Assembly: GCA_016721005.1 (NCBI GenBank)
Contig: JADKJM010000016.1
Coordinates: 434,001-498,000 of the forward strand
Length of the DNA stretch: 64,000 bases
Reading direction: 5' to 3'
From: Flavobacteriales bacterium
GTDB taxonomy: Bacteria > Bacteroidota > Bacteroidia > Flavobacteriales_F > PHOS-HE28
Shown: positions 55,953-64,000 of the stretch, piece by piece
Layout: every line of letters starts with the position of its first letter
Position numbering within the stretch: position 1 is the stretch's first letter
The notes under the pieces: model-generated
Database searches by the model: none
Told to the model about the DNA's origin: nothing
What the model saw: only the letters and a program-made list of their open reading frames with translations
Made by a program: the position numbers and the translations under genes

Positions 55953-57095
55953 TCAGCGTTGTATGTGACCGGAACGAAGCGAACGGTTCTCTGCCTCAAG
56001 GTCCCGCAATCTGCTCTCCATATCGATCAGATGCAGGGTGAGCTCCTCGATCTTCTGTAGCAGCATGGCATCTGTCTTCACTACATCCAAGCCTTGTTCA
56101 ACCATGCACTCTGCTGATGGAACTCCGGGGAGATGTCCGTTCGCATCGATATAGTCCGCAACCTCTGTCAAGGGCATAAGGCCATAGCCGTGTGCGAAAA
56201 CGTGATCGCTCCAATCCGACGTTGAACTCAAGGACACCTTCACCTTCTCCGTCAAAATGCCGTCCTGCACATAGAGCCGGTATCCACTTGGTGCGGTTAC
56301 ATCTCCGATTGCCAGCTTATCCGTCTGCACACCGCCGACAACATTGAGACGCATCCCCGCCGTCGATGCAGCGGAAGTCCCAATTCCCACGTTCCCATCT
56401 TCACGGAGCGTCAGTACATCGTACAACGGTTCACCTTGCACTGGGTGGAAGTAGAACATCAGTCTGTCCTGCTCCGGGGGATTGTGAAGCCCCCAATAGG
56501 AGGAAGGTGTGGATGGCGTTGCTCCCTGTGTTTTCAGAACCAACCAGTTACCGTTCCCCTGTAAGATGTTCACGCGCCCTGCCGCATCCGTTTCCGGCCA
56601 TTCCTCCAGATCCCCGCCCACCTGCAACTGTCCACTCGAGGTCAGTCGCATTCGCACATCGTTGTTCGTGATGAAGTTGACATGCCGCGCATCGAGGCTG
56701 CCTATTACGGCCCTGGAAGGATCGCAGGTAGTGAGTTCGTTTCCTCCCGTCCGCCAGAACGGGAATATGTCCTGGGCACAAGGAAGCGGGTTGATCGGGT
56801 TCAATCCTATTCCGGGCACAGGGCCTACGACGCCATCCGCATCGATACCGAGTACTCCTGTTCCGCCAAGGCCAAGGATTTTCATCTGTCCACTGGAAGT
56901 AAGCCGCAAGCGTTCCACACCATTGCTCTTGAACACCACATCCTTTGCATCCGTGGTCCCGAAGAAGTGGGTACCCGGGGTCGTGTTCGCGTTACCCTCC
57001 ATGGTCCAATCGGAGCGTTCGGGCTGGGTAAGGAAGATCGGTTCCGATCGAGCACTACACTCGTTCGCATCGGTAACAGACACCGCATAGTTCAT
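55953..57095 (-). CDS. C-terminal part of a SprB-repeat / fibre-like protein
   Basis: 380 residues without a signal peptide. It begins in mid-repeat (YAVSVTDANECSARSEPIFLTQPE) and continues with repeated beta motifs FKSNGVERLRLTSSGQ, RMRLTSSGQLQVGGD and DGNVGIGTS, as in Bacteroidota proteins with phage-tail-fibre-like stalks. It ends in a coiled coil (LLQKIEELTLHLIDMESRLRDLEAENRSL), which suggests a trimer. The same frame continues upstream into the SprB-type N-terminal piece, separated only by one TAG at 57168-57170, so this is very probably the 3' part of one gene of 541 codons plus stop. Confidence 0.75.
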   Translation of the reverse strand: MNYAVSVTDANECSARSEPIFLTQPERSDWTMEGNANTTPGTHFFGTTDAKDVVFKSNGVERLRLTSSGQMKILGLGGTGVLGIDADGVVGPVPGIGLNPINPLPCAQDIFPFWRTGGNELTTCDPSRAVIGSLDARHVNFITNNDVRMRLTSSGQLQVGGDLEEWPETDAAGRVNILQGNGNWLVLKTQGATPSTPSSYWGLHNPPEQDRLMFYFHPVQGEPLYDVLTLREDGNVGIGTSAASTAGMRLNVVGGVQTDKLAIGDVTAPSGYRLYVQDGILTEKVKVSLSSTSDWSDHVFAHGYGLMPLTEVADYIDANGHLPGVPSAECMVEQGLDVVKTDAMLLQKIEELTLHLIDMESRLRDLEAENRSLRSGHIQR

Positions 57096-57167
57096 GGCAC
57101 CTAAGCCGCTGCGGTCCTGTGAATAGACCTCGTCACCCCAATCATAGGTATAGGGTGGTACGCCCTC

Positions 57168-57578
57168 CTAAACGGTCACATCGATGCTACCGTTGAAACA
57201 TTCATGGCAACTGATATTCACCCCGCTCGGATACTTGAACGGTTCGACGGCGATCTTCAATGGCATCGGCTGATCTAAAGTGATGTCCAACGAGGTCGTG
57301 TTACTATTCGCATCGCTTACGCGGAGCACATAATATCCGGCTGGCACGTTCGCTAGGTCTTCCGTAGTGGCCCCGTTGGACCATGCATAGCTGTAGGGTT
57401 CAGTCCCTCCCGTGACCGTAGCGTCGATCGCACCGTCCTTCAACCCGAAACAACTCACTTGGAAGCCGTTGTAGTCGGTTGGCGTCAAGGTGATCACTGG
57501 TCCTTGGCCATAAGTCTGGATCGTTCCAGCGAGGAACAGGAAACTCCACAGCGATCGCGAGATGGTTGGTCGGCTCAT
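57168..57578 (-). CDS. N-terminal SprB-repeat piece, cut by an in-frame TAG
   Basis: 136 residues: signal peptide MSRPTISRSLWSFLFLAGTI, then one full and one partial SprB repeat (GLKDGAIDATVTGGTEPYSYAWSNGATTEDL; CHECFNGSIDVTV). The TAG falls where the repeat should read V-x-G-G-V-P-P-Y, and the downstream codons in the same frame do read E-G-V-P-P-Y-T-Y-D-W. It is a nonsense mutation or base-call error splitting one gene. Confidence 0.75.
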   Translation of the reverse strand: MSRPTISRSLWSFLFLAGTIQTYGQGPVITLTPTDYNGFQVSCFGLKDGAIDATVTGGTEPYSYAWSNGATTEDLANVPAGYYVLRVSDANSNTTSLDITLDQPMPLKIAVEPFKYPSGVNISCHECFNGSIDVTV

Positions 57579-58033
57579 GGTGGTCGGGTTTGGTTCGGAA
57601 AAGCTATGCGTGCGCTTCCTCCTTTCCCACCTCCGGTTCATAACTATTGTTTGCGCAAACCGACATCTCTAAAGGGCTATTCCTACTCAATTTCCGTGCA
57701 TCAGGGCTTCGTTTTCGGGTCCGATCATATACACGTCCGAACGCTTCCGGTGGTTCCGAACCGCCGGTACTTCCGTCGTTATGAACACCCAACCCACCAC
57801 CTATGAACAACCCCACTCCGGGCCGCCGTCCATTCCCGTCCATTCATGTCCATTCGCCCAGAACACAAGCCAGCCAAGAGCCCATTGCCTTTCAGCCCAG
57901 CCAAGAGCCAAAGGCCAATAGCCAACAGCTTGCCCCCACCGTTCCCTCCCAATTCCTAACCGTTCCTCAGTTCCCCGTCCCAGAAAATACTAAGCCTCAT
58001 ACCGCCGCTGTTGTACCACAAAACCCAACAGCC
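57579..58033. other. Intergenic region between divergent genes
   Basis: About 455 bases with no supported gene. A duplicated CAGCCAAGAGCC phrase (57872 and 57898) and GCCAATAGCCAACAGC lie near the 3' end. The upstream 230 bases of an open + frame here look like leader, not protein. Confidence 0.4.
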
Positions 58034-58777
58034 ATGGCAACCTTCCATGAATCCGGCAACGCCAAGAACGTCGCCAACTTCCAGGACCTCATCTCCTTCA
58101 CCACCGGCTACGGCGCCCCCTACAACCCGGCCAATCCCGCCATCACCCTTGCGGGCCTCAACACCAAACACGCCGCCGCCGTCACCCGGCTCGCCGACGT
58201 CAACCACGCATTCGCGGCGTGGACCACCGCCGTCAACAGCCGCGAAGCCATCTTCGATCCCTTCTCCTCCTTCGTCACGCGCATCGTCAACGCCGTGCAA
58301 GCCTCCGCCGTTCCTCCCGAGGTCATCGCCGATGTCCGCACCATCGCCCGCAAGCTCACCGGCAGCCGCGCCAAGCCCAAGGCCCCGGATGTGCCGGACG
58401 ACCCCGCAACGCCCGAGGACGAAAGCTTCTCCAGCAACTCCGCCTCGCAGATGAGCTTCGATAGCCGCATCGAGAACTTCGACAAGCTCATCCAACTCCT
58501 CGCAGCACAGGCCGGGTACACCCCCAACGAAGCAGACCTCAAGGTCACCGGCCTTACCGCCCTTCACACCACCATGGTCGCCGCCAACCTCGCCGTCGTC
58601 AACGCCTACACCAACCTCAGCAACGCACGCATCGCCCGCGACAAGGAACTCTACGACCCCGCCACCGGCCTCGTCGATGTCGCACTCGCCGTCAAGAACT
58701 ACGTCAAGAGCCTCTTCGGTGCCAGCAGCCCGGAGTTCCTTCAGGTCAGCGGCATCCCCTTCTCACGTTCCCGCTAG
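58034..58777 (+). CDS. Uncharacterised helical protein of Bacteroidota
   Basis: 247 residues, no signal peptide. MATFHESGNAKNVANFQDLISFTTGYGAPYNPANPAI is an N-terminus I associate with a conserved Bacteroidota-only family of unknown function. Two similar helical halves (NHAFAAWTTAVNSREAIFDPFSSFVTRIVNAV and NAYTNLSNARIARDKELYDPATGLVDVALAVKNYV) are joined by an acidic linker (DVPDDPATPEDES), suggesting an internal duplication. Codon use is strongly C-ending. ATG 58034 is chosen because the family begins there. Confidence 0.72.
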   Translation: MATFHESGNAKNVANFQDLISFTTGYGAPYNPANPAITLAGLNTKHAAAVTRLADVNHAFAAWTTAVNSREAIFDPFSSFVTRIVNAVQASAVPPEVIADVRTIARKLTGSRAKPKAPDVPDDPATPEDESFSSNSASQMSFDSRIENFDKLIQLLAAQAGYTPNEADLKVTGLTALHTTMVAANLAVVNAYTNLSNARIARDKELYDPATGLVDVALAVKNYVKSLFGASSPEFLQVSGIPFSRSR

Positions 58778-59176
58778 CGCACGCATCCTCCGCATCTCAA
58801 TGAGGGCGGGATACAGCGTCGGTCACCGTCTCATGAATATCTTCTCCGCAATTCATCCACGCATGCTCGCTCGCGGCAGGATGCGCGCGCAGACGTCCAC
58901 GATCCGCGCGGCCGCACCCGGTCGGTTGGCCTGTACTGAGGGCCTGTGAAGACCGGGCAGCGGCTCGGATGGTGGGCGCCTTTTGGCTCCACCTTTTGGC
59001 GAAGCAAAAGGTGGAAGAGAATTAACCTCTTCGTTCTGTCTGATCAACCCGTGAGTCGGATTTCTCCCTACCCGGTTAGACCCATCAACTTCCTCTCTCG
59101 GCCATAACTGCGGAGCGGCTCATCAATTAGGCCCTGGGACCGAACGAAACCCTTCAGCGTCTATGTAATCTAGAAA
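58778..59176. other. Intergenic region with hairpin
   Basis: No gene supported. A perfect 11-bp stem TCCACCTTTTG (58988-58998) / CAAAAGGTGGA (59005-59015) around GCGAAG may end transcription from the upstream gene or be an interspersed repeat. Preceded by a near copy (CTTTTGGCTCC). Confidence 0.5.
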
Positions 59177-59530
59177 AGGCGGACAACATTCTTCCGAAGT
59201 GCCGGAGCATTCCATCAAAGGGTTTGGGCAATTCCCGGGAGGGGCTGAGCGATCTCCCAGAGGGGTTCAACAGACACGCAGCGCGCCTCAACATTCTCCC
59301 AGCGCGGTTGAACATTCAACCAAAGGGTCGCAGCTTTTTAACAGAGGGGCTGAGCGATCTCCCAGAGGGGTTCAGCATTTTAACAGAGGGGCGGAACGAT
59401 CTCTCGGAGGGGTTCAACAAACAAGCAGCGCGTCTCAACATTCTCGCAGAGGGGCCGAACGAACTCGAAGAGCGGTTCAGCAAACAGGCGAAGCGTCCGA
59501 GCATTCCCGCAAAGGGCCTCGGTGGTTAGG
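59177..59530. repeat. 21-bp minisatellite keeping a heptad peptide open
   Basis: About fifteen degenerate 21-base units, typical unit GAGGGGCTGAGCGATCTCCCA. In the frame beginning 59224 it reads as heptads EGLSDLP, EGFNRHA, ARLNILP, ARLNIQP, KGRSFLT, EGLSDLP, EGFSILT, EGRNDLS and so on, ending KGLGG-stop. A KGLG motif after SIP occurs at both ends. Because 21 is divisible by three, other frames are also open, so coding is not proven; there is no signal peptide or family match. Confidence 0.7.
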
Positions 59531-59599
59531 CGCCGTTCACGCGCGTGACACGTTCCCGTTTCACACCTCACGACCACACGCTCCTACCTTCGGCCCGTG

Positions 59600-62005
59600 A
59601 TGAATTACCTCGACGGCCTCAACCCCGCGCAGCGCACCGCTGTGGAGGCCACGGAAGGTCCCATGATGGTGATCGCTGGTGCGGGTTCAGGGAAGACGCG
59701 CGTGCTCACGGTCCGCATCGCGCACCTCATCGCCAAGGGCGTGGATCCCTTCCGCATCCTCGCGCTCACTTTTACCAACAAGGCGGCGAAGGAGATGAAG
59801 GAGCGCATCGCCACCATCGTCGGGCGAAGCGAAGCGCTGAACATCTGGATGGGCACCTTCCACAGCGTGTTCTCCCGGATCCTGCGCGTGGAAGCGGACA
59901 AGCTCGGCTACCCCAAGGACTTCACCATCTACGACACCGACGACAGCCGCAGTGTGATCAAAGGCATCGTGAAGGAGTGGCAACTCGACGACAAGTTGTA
60001 CAAGCCGAGCCAAGTACACGGGCGCATCAGCATCGCGAAGAACAATTTGATCGGTCCGCTGGAGTACTTGGCCAACACCGAGCTGATGGCCGGTGATGCC
60101 GCGGTCGGTCGCGAGAAGATGGGCGAGATCTACAAGGCCTACGCCGAGAAATGCTTCCGCGCCGGCGCGATGGATTTCGATGACCTCTTGTACAACACCG
60201 CGCTGCTCTTCCGTGATCACCCGGATGCGATGGTGAAGTACCAGAGCCGTTTCCAATATCTGTTGGTGGATGAGTACCAGGACACCAACGCAGTGCAGTA
60301 CAGCATCGTGAAGACGCTCGCCGCACGGCACGAGAACATCACCGTGGTCGGCGACGACAGCCAGAGCATCTATGCCTTCCGCGGCGCGAACATCCAGAAC
60401 ATCCTCAACTTCCGCAGCGATTACGAGGACCACCAGCTCTTCAAGCTGGAACAGAACTACCGCAGCACGAAGACGATCGTCGGCGCGGCGAATTCGCTGA
60501 TCGAAAAGAACAAGGAGCAGATCAAGAAAACGATCTGGACCGACAACGGCGAAGGCGAGAAGATCAAGGTGCATCGCTCACTGAGCGACAACGAGGAAGG
60601 CGCGTTCGTGGCGCACACCATCTTCGAAACGAAGATGCAGAACCAGGTGCCGAACAAGGGCTTCGCGATCCTGTACCGCACCAACGCGCAGAGCCGCAGC
60701 ATGGAGGAAGCGCTGCGCAAACTGAACATCCCCTATCGCATCTACGGCGGCACCAGCTTCTACCAGCGCAAGGAGATCAAGGACCTCATCAGCTACTTCC
60801 GATTGGTGTGCAATCCGCGCGATGAGGAAGCGCTGAAGCGCGTGATCAACTACCCGACGCGTGGCATCGGACAGACCACCATCGACAAGTTGTTGGTCGC
60901 GGCGGCGGCGAACAAGCTTTCCATCTGGGACCTCATTCAACAGCACCTCGCTGATCTCGAATTCCACAGCGGCACGCGCAAAGCGATCGCGGATTTCGTG
61001 TTGATGATCCAAGGCTTCCAAACGATGCTCGCGACGCACAGCGCAGCGGTGCTCGGCGAGGACATCGCGCGGCGCAGCGGGATCCTGAAGGACCTCTTTT
61101 CCGACAAGACACCGGAAGGCGTGAGCCGCTACGAGAACATCCAGGAACTGCTCGCGGGCATGAAGGAGTTCAGCGATGCGAACGCCGAAGGAACCGATCT
61201 CCCGAAAACGTTGAGTGATTTCCTGATCGACGTCGCGCTCCTTACCGATGCCGACAGCGTGGACCCCAACGACAACGACCGCGTGAGCCTGATGACGATC
61301 CACAGCGCGAAGGGATTGGAGTTCCCATACGTGCATGTGGTGGGATTGGAAGAGGACCTCTTCCCGAACTTGATGGCCGTGCAGAGCCGCGCTGATCTGG
61401 AAGAAGAGCGCCGCTTGTTCTATGTCGCCATCACACGCGCCGAGAAACGTTGCACCTTGAGCTACGCGGTGAGCCGCTACAAATGGGGCAACCTCACGGC
61501 GAGCGAACCCAGCCGCTTCATCGAGGAGATCGATGCGCAGTACCTCGAGATGCCGCGGCAAAGCGAACGGCCCTCCTTGTTCGGGGACTTCGATCGGACC
61601 CGTCCACCATGGGCGCGTGGCGGAGAAAAGCCCAGCGACGACCGCGGTTCATCGAAGCCGGTCTATGGCCGGGAGAAACGCGCGCCGGGGATCGGGAAAG
61701 CGACCTCACCCCCAGCCCTTCGTCGCCCTGTAGAGAAGGGGACGTCGACGCCTGCGGCACCGGAGCGCAAGAACCTCAAGCGCGTGTCCACCAGCGGTGC
61801 ACCGCTCGAAGCCACCAGTACACTTGGCGGCTTGGTGCCCGATCTACAAGAAGGCCAGACCGTGGAGCACGAGCGCTTCGGCAAAGGCAAAGTGCTGAAG
61901 GTGGAAGGCAACGCACCGGATCTGAAAGCCACGGTGTTCTTCCCGAGCGCTGGGCAGAAGCAGTTGTTGTTGCGTTTCGCGAAGTTGACGGTGGTGGAGG
62001 ACTAG
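59600..62005 (+). CDS. pcrA: UvrD/PcrA-family ATP-dependent DNA helicase
   Basis: 801 residues. SF1A motifs: Walker A AGAGSGKTRVLTVRI, TFTNKAAKEMKERI, DDLLYNTALLF, Walker B VDEYQDTNAVQY, GDDSQSIYAFRGA, LEQNYRST, IHSAKGLEFPYV, FYVAITRAEKR. The C-terminus carries the PcrA-type tudor-like domain (GQTVEHERFGKGKVLKVEG). It unwinds DNA in repair and in clearing replication forks. A repeat-derived, Pro-rich insert (TSPPALRRPVEKGTS) lies in the disordered linker near residue 700. ATG 59600 is preferred over GTG 59597. Confidence 0.95.
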   Translation: MNYLDGLNPAQRTAVEATEGPMMVIAGAGSGKTRVLTVRIAHLIAKGVDPFRILALTFTNKAAKEMKERIATIVGRSEALNIWMGTFHSVFSRILRVEADKLGYPKDFTIYDTDDSRSVIKGIVKEWQLDDKLYKPSQVHGRISIAKNNLIGPLEYLANTELMAGDAAVGREKMGEIYKAYAEKCFRAGAMDFDDLLYNTALLFRDHPDAMVKYQSRFQYLLVDEYQDTNAVQYSIVKTLAARHENITVVGDDSQSIYAFRGANIQNILNFRSDYEDHQLFKLEQNYRSTKTIVGAANSLIEKNKEQIKKTIWTDNGEGEKIKVHRSLSDNEEGAFVAHTIFETKMQNQVPNKGFAILYRTNAQSRSMEEALRKLNIPYRIYGGTSFYQRKEIKDLISYFRLVCNPRDEEALKRVINYPTRGIGQTTIDKLLVAAAANKLSIWDLIQQHLADLEFHSGTRKAIADFVLMIQGFQTMLATHSAAVLGEDIARRSGILKDLFSDKTPEGVSRYENIQELLAGMKEFSDANAEGTDLPKTLSDFLIDVALLTDADSVDPNDNDRVSLMTIHSAKGLEFPYVHVVGLEEDLFPNLMAVQSRADLEEERRLFYVAITRAEKRCTLSYAVSRYKWGNLTASEPSRFIEEIDAQYLEMPRQSERPSLFGDFDRTRPPWARGGEKPSDDRGSSKPVYGREKRAPGIGKATSPPALRRPVEKGTSTPAAPERKNLKRVSTSGAPLEATSTLGGLVPDLQEGQTVEHERFGKGKVLKVEGNAPDLKATVFFPSAGQKQLLLRFAKLTVVED
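61703..61742. repeat. Interspersed repeat remnant in the pcrA linker
   Basis: CCTCACCCCCAGCCCTTC ... GAGAAGGGG resembles the widespread CCTCACCCCCAGCCC...GAGAGGGG intergenic element, with short complementary ends (CCCTTC / GAAGGG). It keeps the helicase frame. Confidence 0.5.
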
Positions 62006-62409
62006 GCTTTGGTCCTGGTCTTTCGACGGATCGAAGCACCCCGGCCTTTTACGCTCCATTGATGCAGGAACTCGCTCATCATGGAATCGCGCAAGAATCC
62101 TTTCAATGAAAGATGCTCGTCGATCGCCGGCCAGTGGACGCCATACCCATTCCCGAGCACGTCCCACTTTCCACGCTGTGCTTCCGTGGCCTTGGCCAGA
62201 GAGGGATAGGTCGAAAGGGGCACCCGAAGCACATCCCGCGTGTTCAGCACGATCATCATCAGGTCCAACGCTTTGTTGAAGTGTACATCCACAACGCGGA
62301 TGTCCTGTTCGATGATCGTACGCTCGATCGCATCCGTCGGCCATACGTTGACCTCGTTACGAACCGAAGTACTTGCTCCAACTTGCGATGAACGTGTCCT
62401 TGTGCTCAT
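62002..62409 (-). CDS. DUF2442 domain protein
   Basis: 135 residues. The core EVNVWPTDAIERTIIEQDIRVVDVHFNKALDLMMIVLNTRDVLRVPLSTYPSLAKATEAQRGKWDVLGNGYGVHWPAIDEHLSLKGFL is a typical DUF2442 domain. It is encoded directly behind a DUF4160 gene, a recurrent pair resembling a toxin-antitoxin module, though no activity is established. The 5' end overlaps DUF4160 by about 50 bases, so the true start may be internal. It overlaps the pcrA stop by 4 bases on the opposite strand. Confidence 0.8.
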   Translation of the reverse strand: MSTRTRSSQVGASTSVRNEVNVWPTDAIERTIIEQDIRVVDVHFNKALDLMMIVLNTRDVLRVPLSTYPSLAKATEAQRGKWDVLGNGYGVHWPAIDEHLSLKGFLRDSMMSEFLHQWSVKGRGASIRRKTRTKA

Positions 62410-62596
62410 GGATCAATTCTTTCATGCGGCGCAATTCACCTTTCTTGAACCCTACCGCCAGCGCCACACGCGGTTCCGGGATCAGCCACCATTTCGCCTT
62501 TGCCCCTGCCTTCTCCACATGGATATGCGGTGGTTCGTTGCCTTCGCTGCTGTAGAAGAAGAACACGAACCCTTCAATGACAAGGATTGTTGGCAT
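62357..62596 (-). CDS. DUF4160 domain protein
   Basis: 79 residues: MPTILVIEGFVFFFYSSEGNEPPHIHVEKAGAKAKWWLIPEP is the DUF4160 signature (the EPPHIHV segment is the most conserved), ending in a Lys-rich helix. Upstream, TACTTTTG on the minus strand (62610-62617) is a full -7 box. Confidence 0.85.
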   Translation of the reverse strand: MPTILVIEGFVFFFYSSEGNEPPHIHVEKAGAKAKWWLIPEPRVALAVGFKKGELRRMKELIHEHKDTFIASWSKYFGS

Positions 62597-62609
62597 AGTG
62601 GGTCACGAG

Positions 62610-62617
62610 CAAAAGTA
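62610..62617 (-). promoter_or_regulatory. -7 box TACTTTTG for the DUF4160-DUF2442 pair
   Basis: Complete TAnnTTTG match on the minus strand, 14 bases before the DUF4160 ATG. Confidence 0.45.
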
Positions 62618-62714
62618 CGCGGTGCCGTCCCTTCGCGAACTCACGACCTGAGGATGGATGATGGCCCCATCCCTGTTGAACCGTTCGGCGCTTTGCTCCG
62701 TTCAAGCCGCTGGC

Positions 62715-63308
62715 ATGTTGGATCGAACGAAGTATTCAGCGCTCATTCGAAGCGTATCCGCCGCGATGGTGGCGGTGTTGTGTGCCGCGTTCGCAATGAT
62801 CGATGAGCCACTCGCCATCGCCAAACGCGAGTTCGGTTTCTCCCTGAACCCGAATACACAAGGCGAGCTCTACACCCTCTTCATCTACACCGTGTACCAA
62901 GGCGAAGTGGTGGACAGCCGCCCGATGCGACCCGGACCGTACATCCTGCAAGTGTCCGGCATCGAGGAAAGCCCCGCTAACATCGAGAGCATCGACCTCT
63001 TCGAGGAGTACGGGATCAACGGTTGCGGTCCATGGGGAGAGAATGGTGCGGTGCATGTCGGGCTCGATTGCCGTTCGATCAATAGCCTCTGGAAATTGCG
63101 ATACCGCGATGCGTTGATGCCCGGCCAAGGACTGGGGTGGTCCGCTGAGGAATTCACCCCATCCCCTCGACAACAGATCCTGTTGCAGGCCTACCGCTCG
63201 CCGATCCACACGCATTGGCACGGGCCCTACTTCGGCAAGGATGCCTTCCGCCTGTTGCGCGACATGCAGGACCCTGAATGGGTGCGCATGTATCGCGGTG
63301 CAGACTAG
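62715..63308 (+). CDS. Membrane-anchored hypothetical protein
   Basis: 197 residues with one N-terminal hydrophobic segment (SVSAAMVAVLCAAFAMI), best read as an uncleaved anchor or signal. The rest is soluble (NTQGELYTLFIYTVYQGEVVDSRPM, GINGCGPWGENGAVHVGLDCRS) with no family recognised. Two Cys (in NGCGPW and LDCRS) could form a disulfide outside the cytoplasm. The start is placed at MLDRTKYS; an upstream in-frame Met (62658) is possible. Confidence 0.65.
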   Translation: MLDRTKYSALIRSVSAAMVAVLCAAFAMIDEPLAIAKREFGFSLNPNTQGELYTLFIYTVYQGEVVDSRPMRPGPYILQVSGIEESPANIESIDLFEEYGINGCGPWGENGAVHVGLDCRSINSLWKLRYRDALMPGQGLGWSAEEFTPSPRQQILLQAYRSPIHTHWHGPYFGKDAFRLLRDMQDPEWVRMYRGAD

Positions 63309-63317
63309 GTCGCCCGC

Positions 63318-64000
63318 TCACTTGCTGAACATCCGCGCGAGGATCCCTTTCACACGGTTCGTTGGAGCGACATAGAGTCGGTGCCGAACGGCCACCCACG
63401 TCGAACGAAGTACGTTGATCCGCACATTCGTCACGATCCCGAAATCGCGCTGAAGGTTTGCGGAGAACAGCACGCGACCCGAACTGAGATCATTCACCAC
63501 GTTGTCGCTGTGGATCACTTGCAGCCACATGGGATCGGTGTCGATGTTGCGTGACCGGCCCGTCCGCTCCACATCGTGGTGCAACACATCCATCACCGTG
63601 GGCGGATCACCACTTCCCAATCTTCCGATGCGCGCAAGGAAGGAGTTGCCGGGTTTGCACAATCGCGCGATCACGCCACGATCCACATCCACTTGAAGCC
63701 CGTTGAGGAACACGATGTAGGCATCGTCCTGGCCCGCCAGTTCCTTCCGGATCCGCGCCACCATGTCGCGGTGATACGCGTCGTCGTTGTCGATCCGCGA
63801 GGTGATCACGTGCGTGGCCGTGGGATGAAGCATGCGCTTCAGCTCGGAACGCAAGCATGTGGGTTGCTCTTCGCCATCCTTTGTGTACACAGGGATGAAA
63901 GGCGGGAAGTCGCGCTGGATCGCTTCGATGCGCGCTTTCCATTTTTCCGGCGTTCGATCACTGAAGAAGACGATCCAGGAAAAGTCCTGATCGGTCTGCG
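63318..64000 (-). CDS. Putative rhamnosyltransferase-like glycosyltransferase (5' partial)
   Basis: About 227 residues visible; the frame is open to the right edge, where TDQDFSWIVFFSDRTPEKWKARIE matches the N-terminal part of putative rhamnosyl transferase domain proteins (GT-A fold). The likely metal/nucleotide-binding acidic cluster is SRIDNDDAYH. The N-terminus lies outside the window. The enzyme probably works on a surface polysaccharide or glycoprotein; donor and acceptor are unknown. Confidence 0.7.
   Translation of the reverse strand, partial: QTDQDFSWIVFFSDRTPEKWKARIEAIQRDFPPFIPVYTKDGEEQPTCLRSELKRMLHPTATHVITSRIDNDDAYHRDMVARIRKELAGQDDAYIVFLNGLQVDVDRGVIARLCKPGNSFLARIGRLGSGDPPTVMDVLHHDVERTGRSRNIDTDPMWLQVIHSDNVVNDLSSGRVLFSANLQRDFGIVTNVRINVLRSTWVAVRHRLYVAPTNRVKGILARMFSK

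Noticed and set aside
59177..59530. Possible CRISPR array
   Set aside because: The units are contiguous and degenerate with a 21-base period; there are no spacers and no cas genes.

Overview
The window comes from a high-GC member of the Bacteroidota, most likely in or near the Flavobacteriales. The evidence is type IX secretion hallmarks (SprB-type repeat adhesin, PorP/SprF partner, PorE-like OmpA lipoprotein, C-terminal sorting domains), a Bacteroidota-style ribosomal superoperon (secY-map-infA-rpmJ) and TAnnTTTG-type -7 promoter boxes. No species can be named from sequence alone.

Layout. 1-7.0 kb: surface adhesin, its PorP/SprF outer-membrane partner and a PorE-like lipoprotein, all on +. 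7.0-15.5 kb: housekeeping and miscellaneous genes (an uncharacterised helical protein, a secreted M1 peptidase, an LTA-synthase-like sulfatase, eno, carA). 15.5-29.4 kb: an almost complete purine/ureide breakdown cluster. guaD-xdhA-xdhB lie on +. A DUF6986-like aldolase, uraH, uraD, allantoicase, allantoinase and the membrane urate oxidase PuuD lie on -. Together they run guanine -> xanthine -> urate -> 5-hydroxyisourate -> OHCU -> allantoin -> allantoate -> ureidoglycolate. Within this cluster sit an Imm40-like and a barstar-like inhibitor gene, a decayed IS110 element, an orphan HicB and a RelE-type toxin-antitoxin pair.

29.6-47.9 kb: the str-S10-spc-alpha superoperon on the minus strand (rpsL to rplQ). 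A TTG-N19-TACTTTCG promoter lies in front of rpsL and a hairpin follows rplQ. rplB is split by one extra base, probably a sequence error. A family of about 20-bp palindromes (GGGCG...CGCCC, flanked by GTA on one side) occupies the gene spacers. It also occurs in frame inside xdhA and allantoicase and supplies the stop codon of map.

48-57.6 kb: a Fic-fold protein that has lost its catalytic His, then a tandem array of six paralogous small lipoproteins. One of the six is split by an IS4-family element with an 11-bp target duplication. The array lies downstream of a choice-of-anchor-L secreted protein and a SprB-repeat/fibre protein that carries an in-frame stop. This block is the most accessory-looking part and the best candidate for an undescribed surface system.

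57.6-64 kb: a Bacteroidota-specific helical protein, a 21-bp minisatellite that keeps a heptad peptide open, a PcrA/UvrD helicase, a DUF4160-DUF2442 pair, a membrane-anchored hypothetical protein and a partial rhamnosyltransferase-like gene. No rRNA, tRNA or CRISPR array was recognised. Several one-base frameshifts (the M1 peptidase leader, rplB, the IS4 transposase start) suggest an assembly with residual indels.
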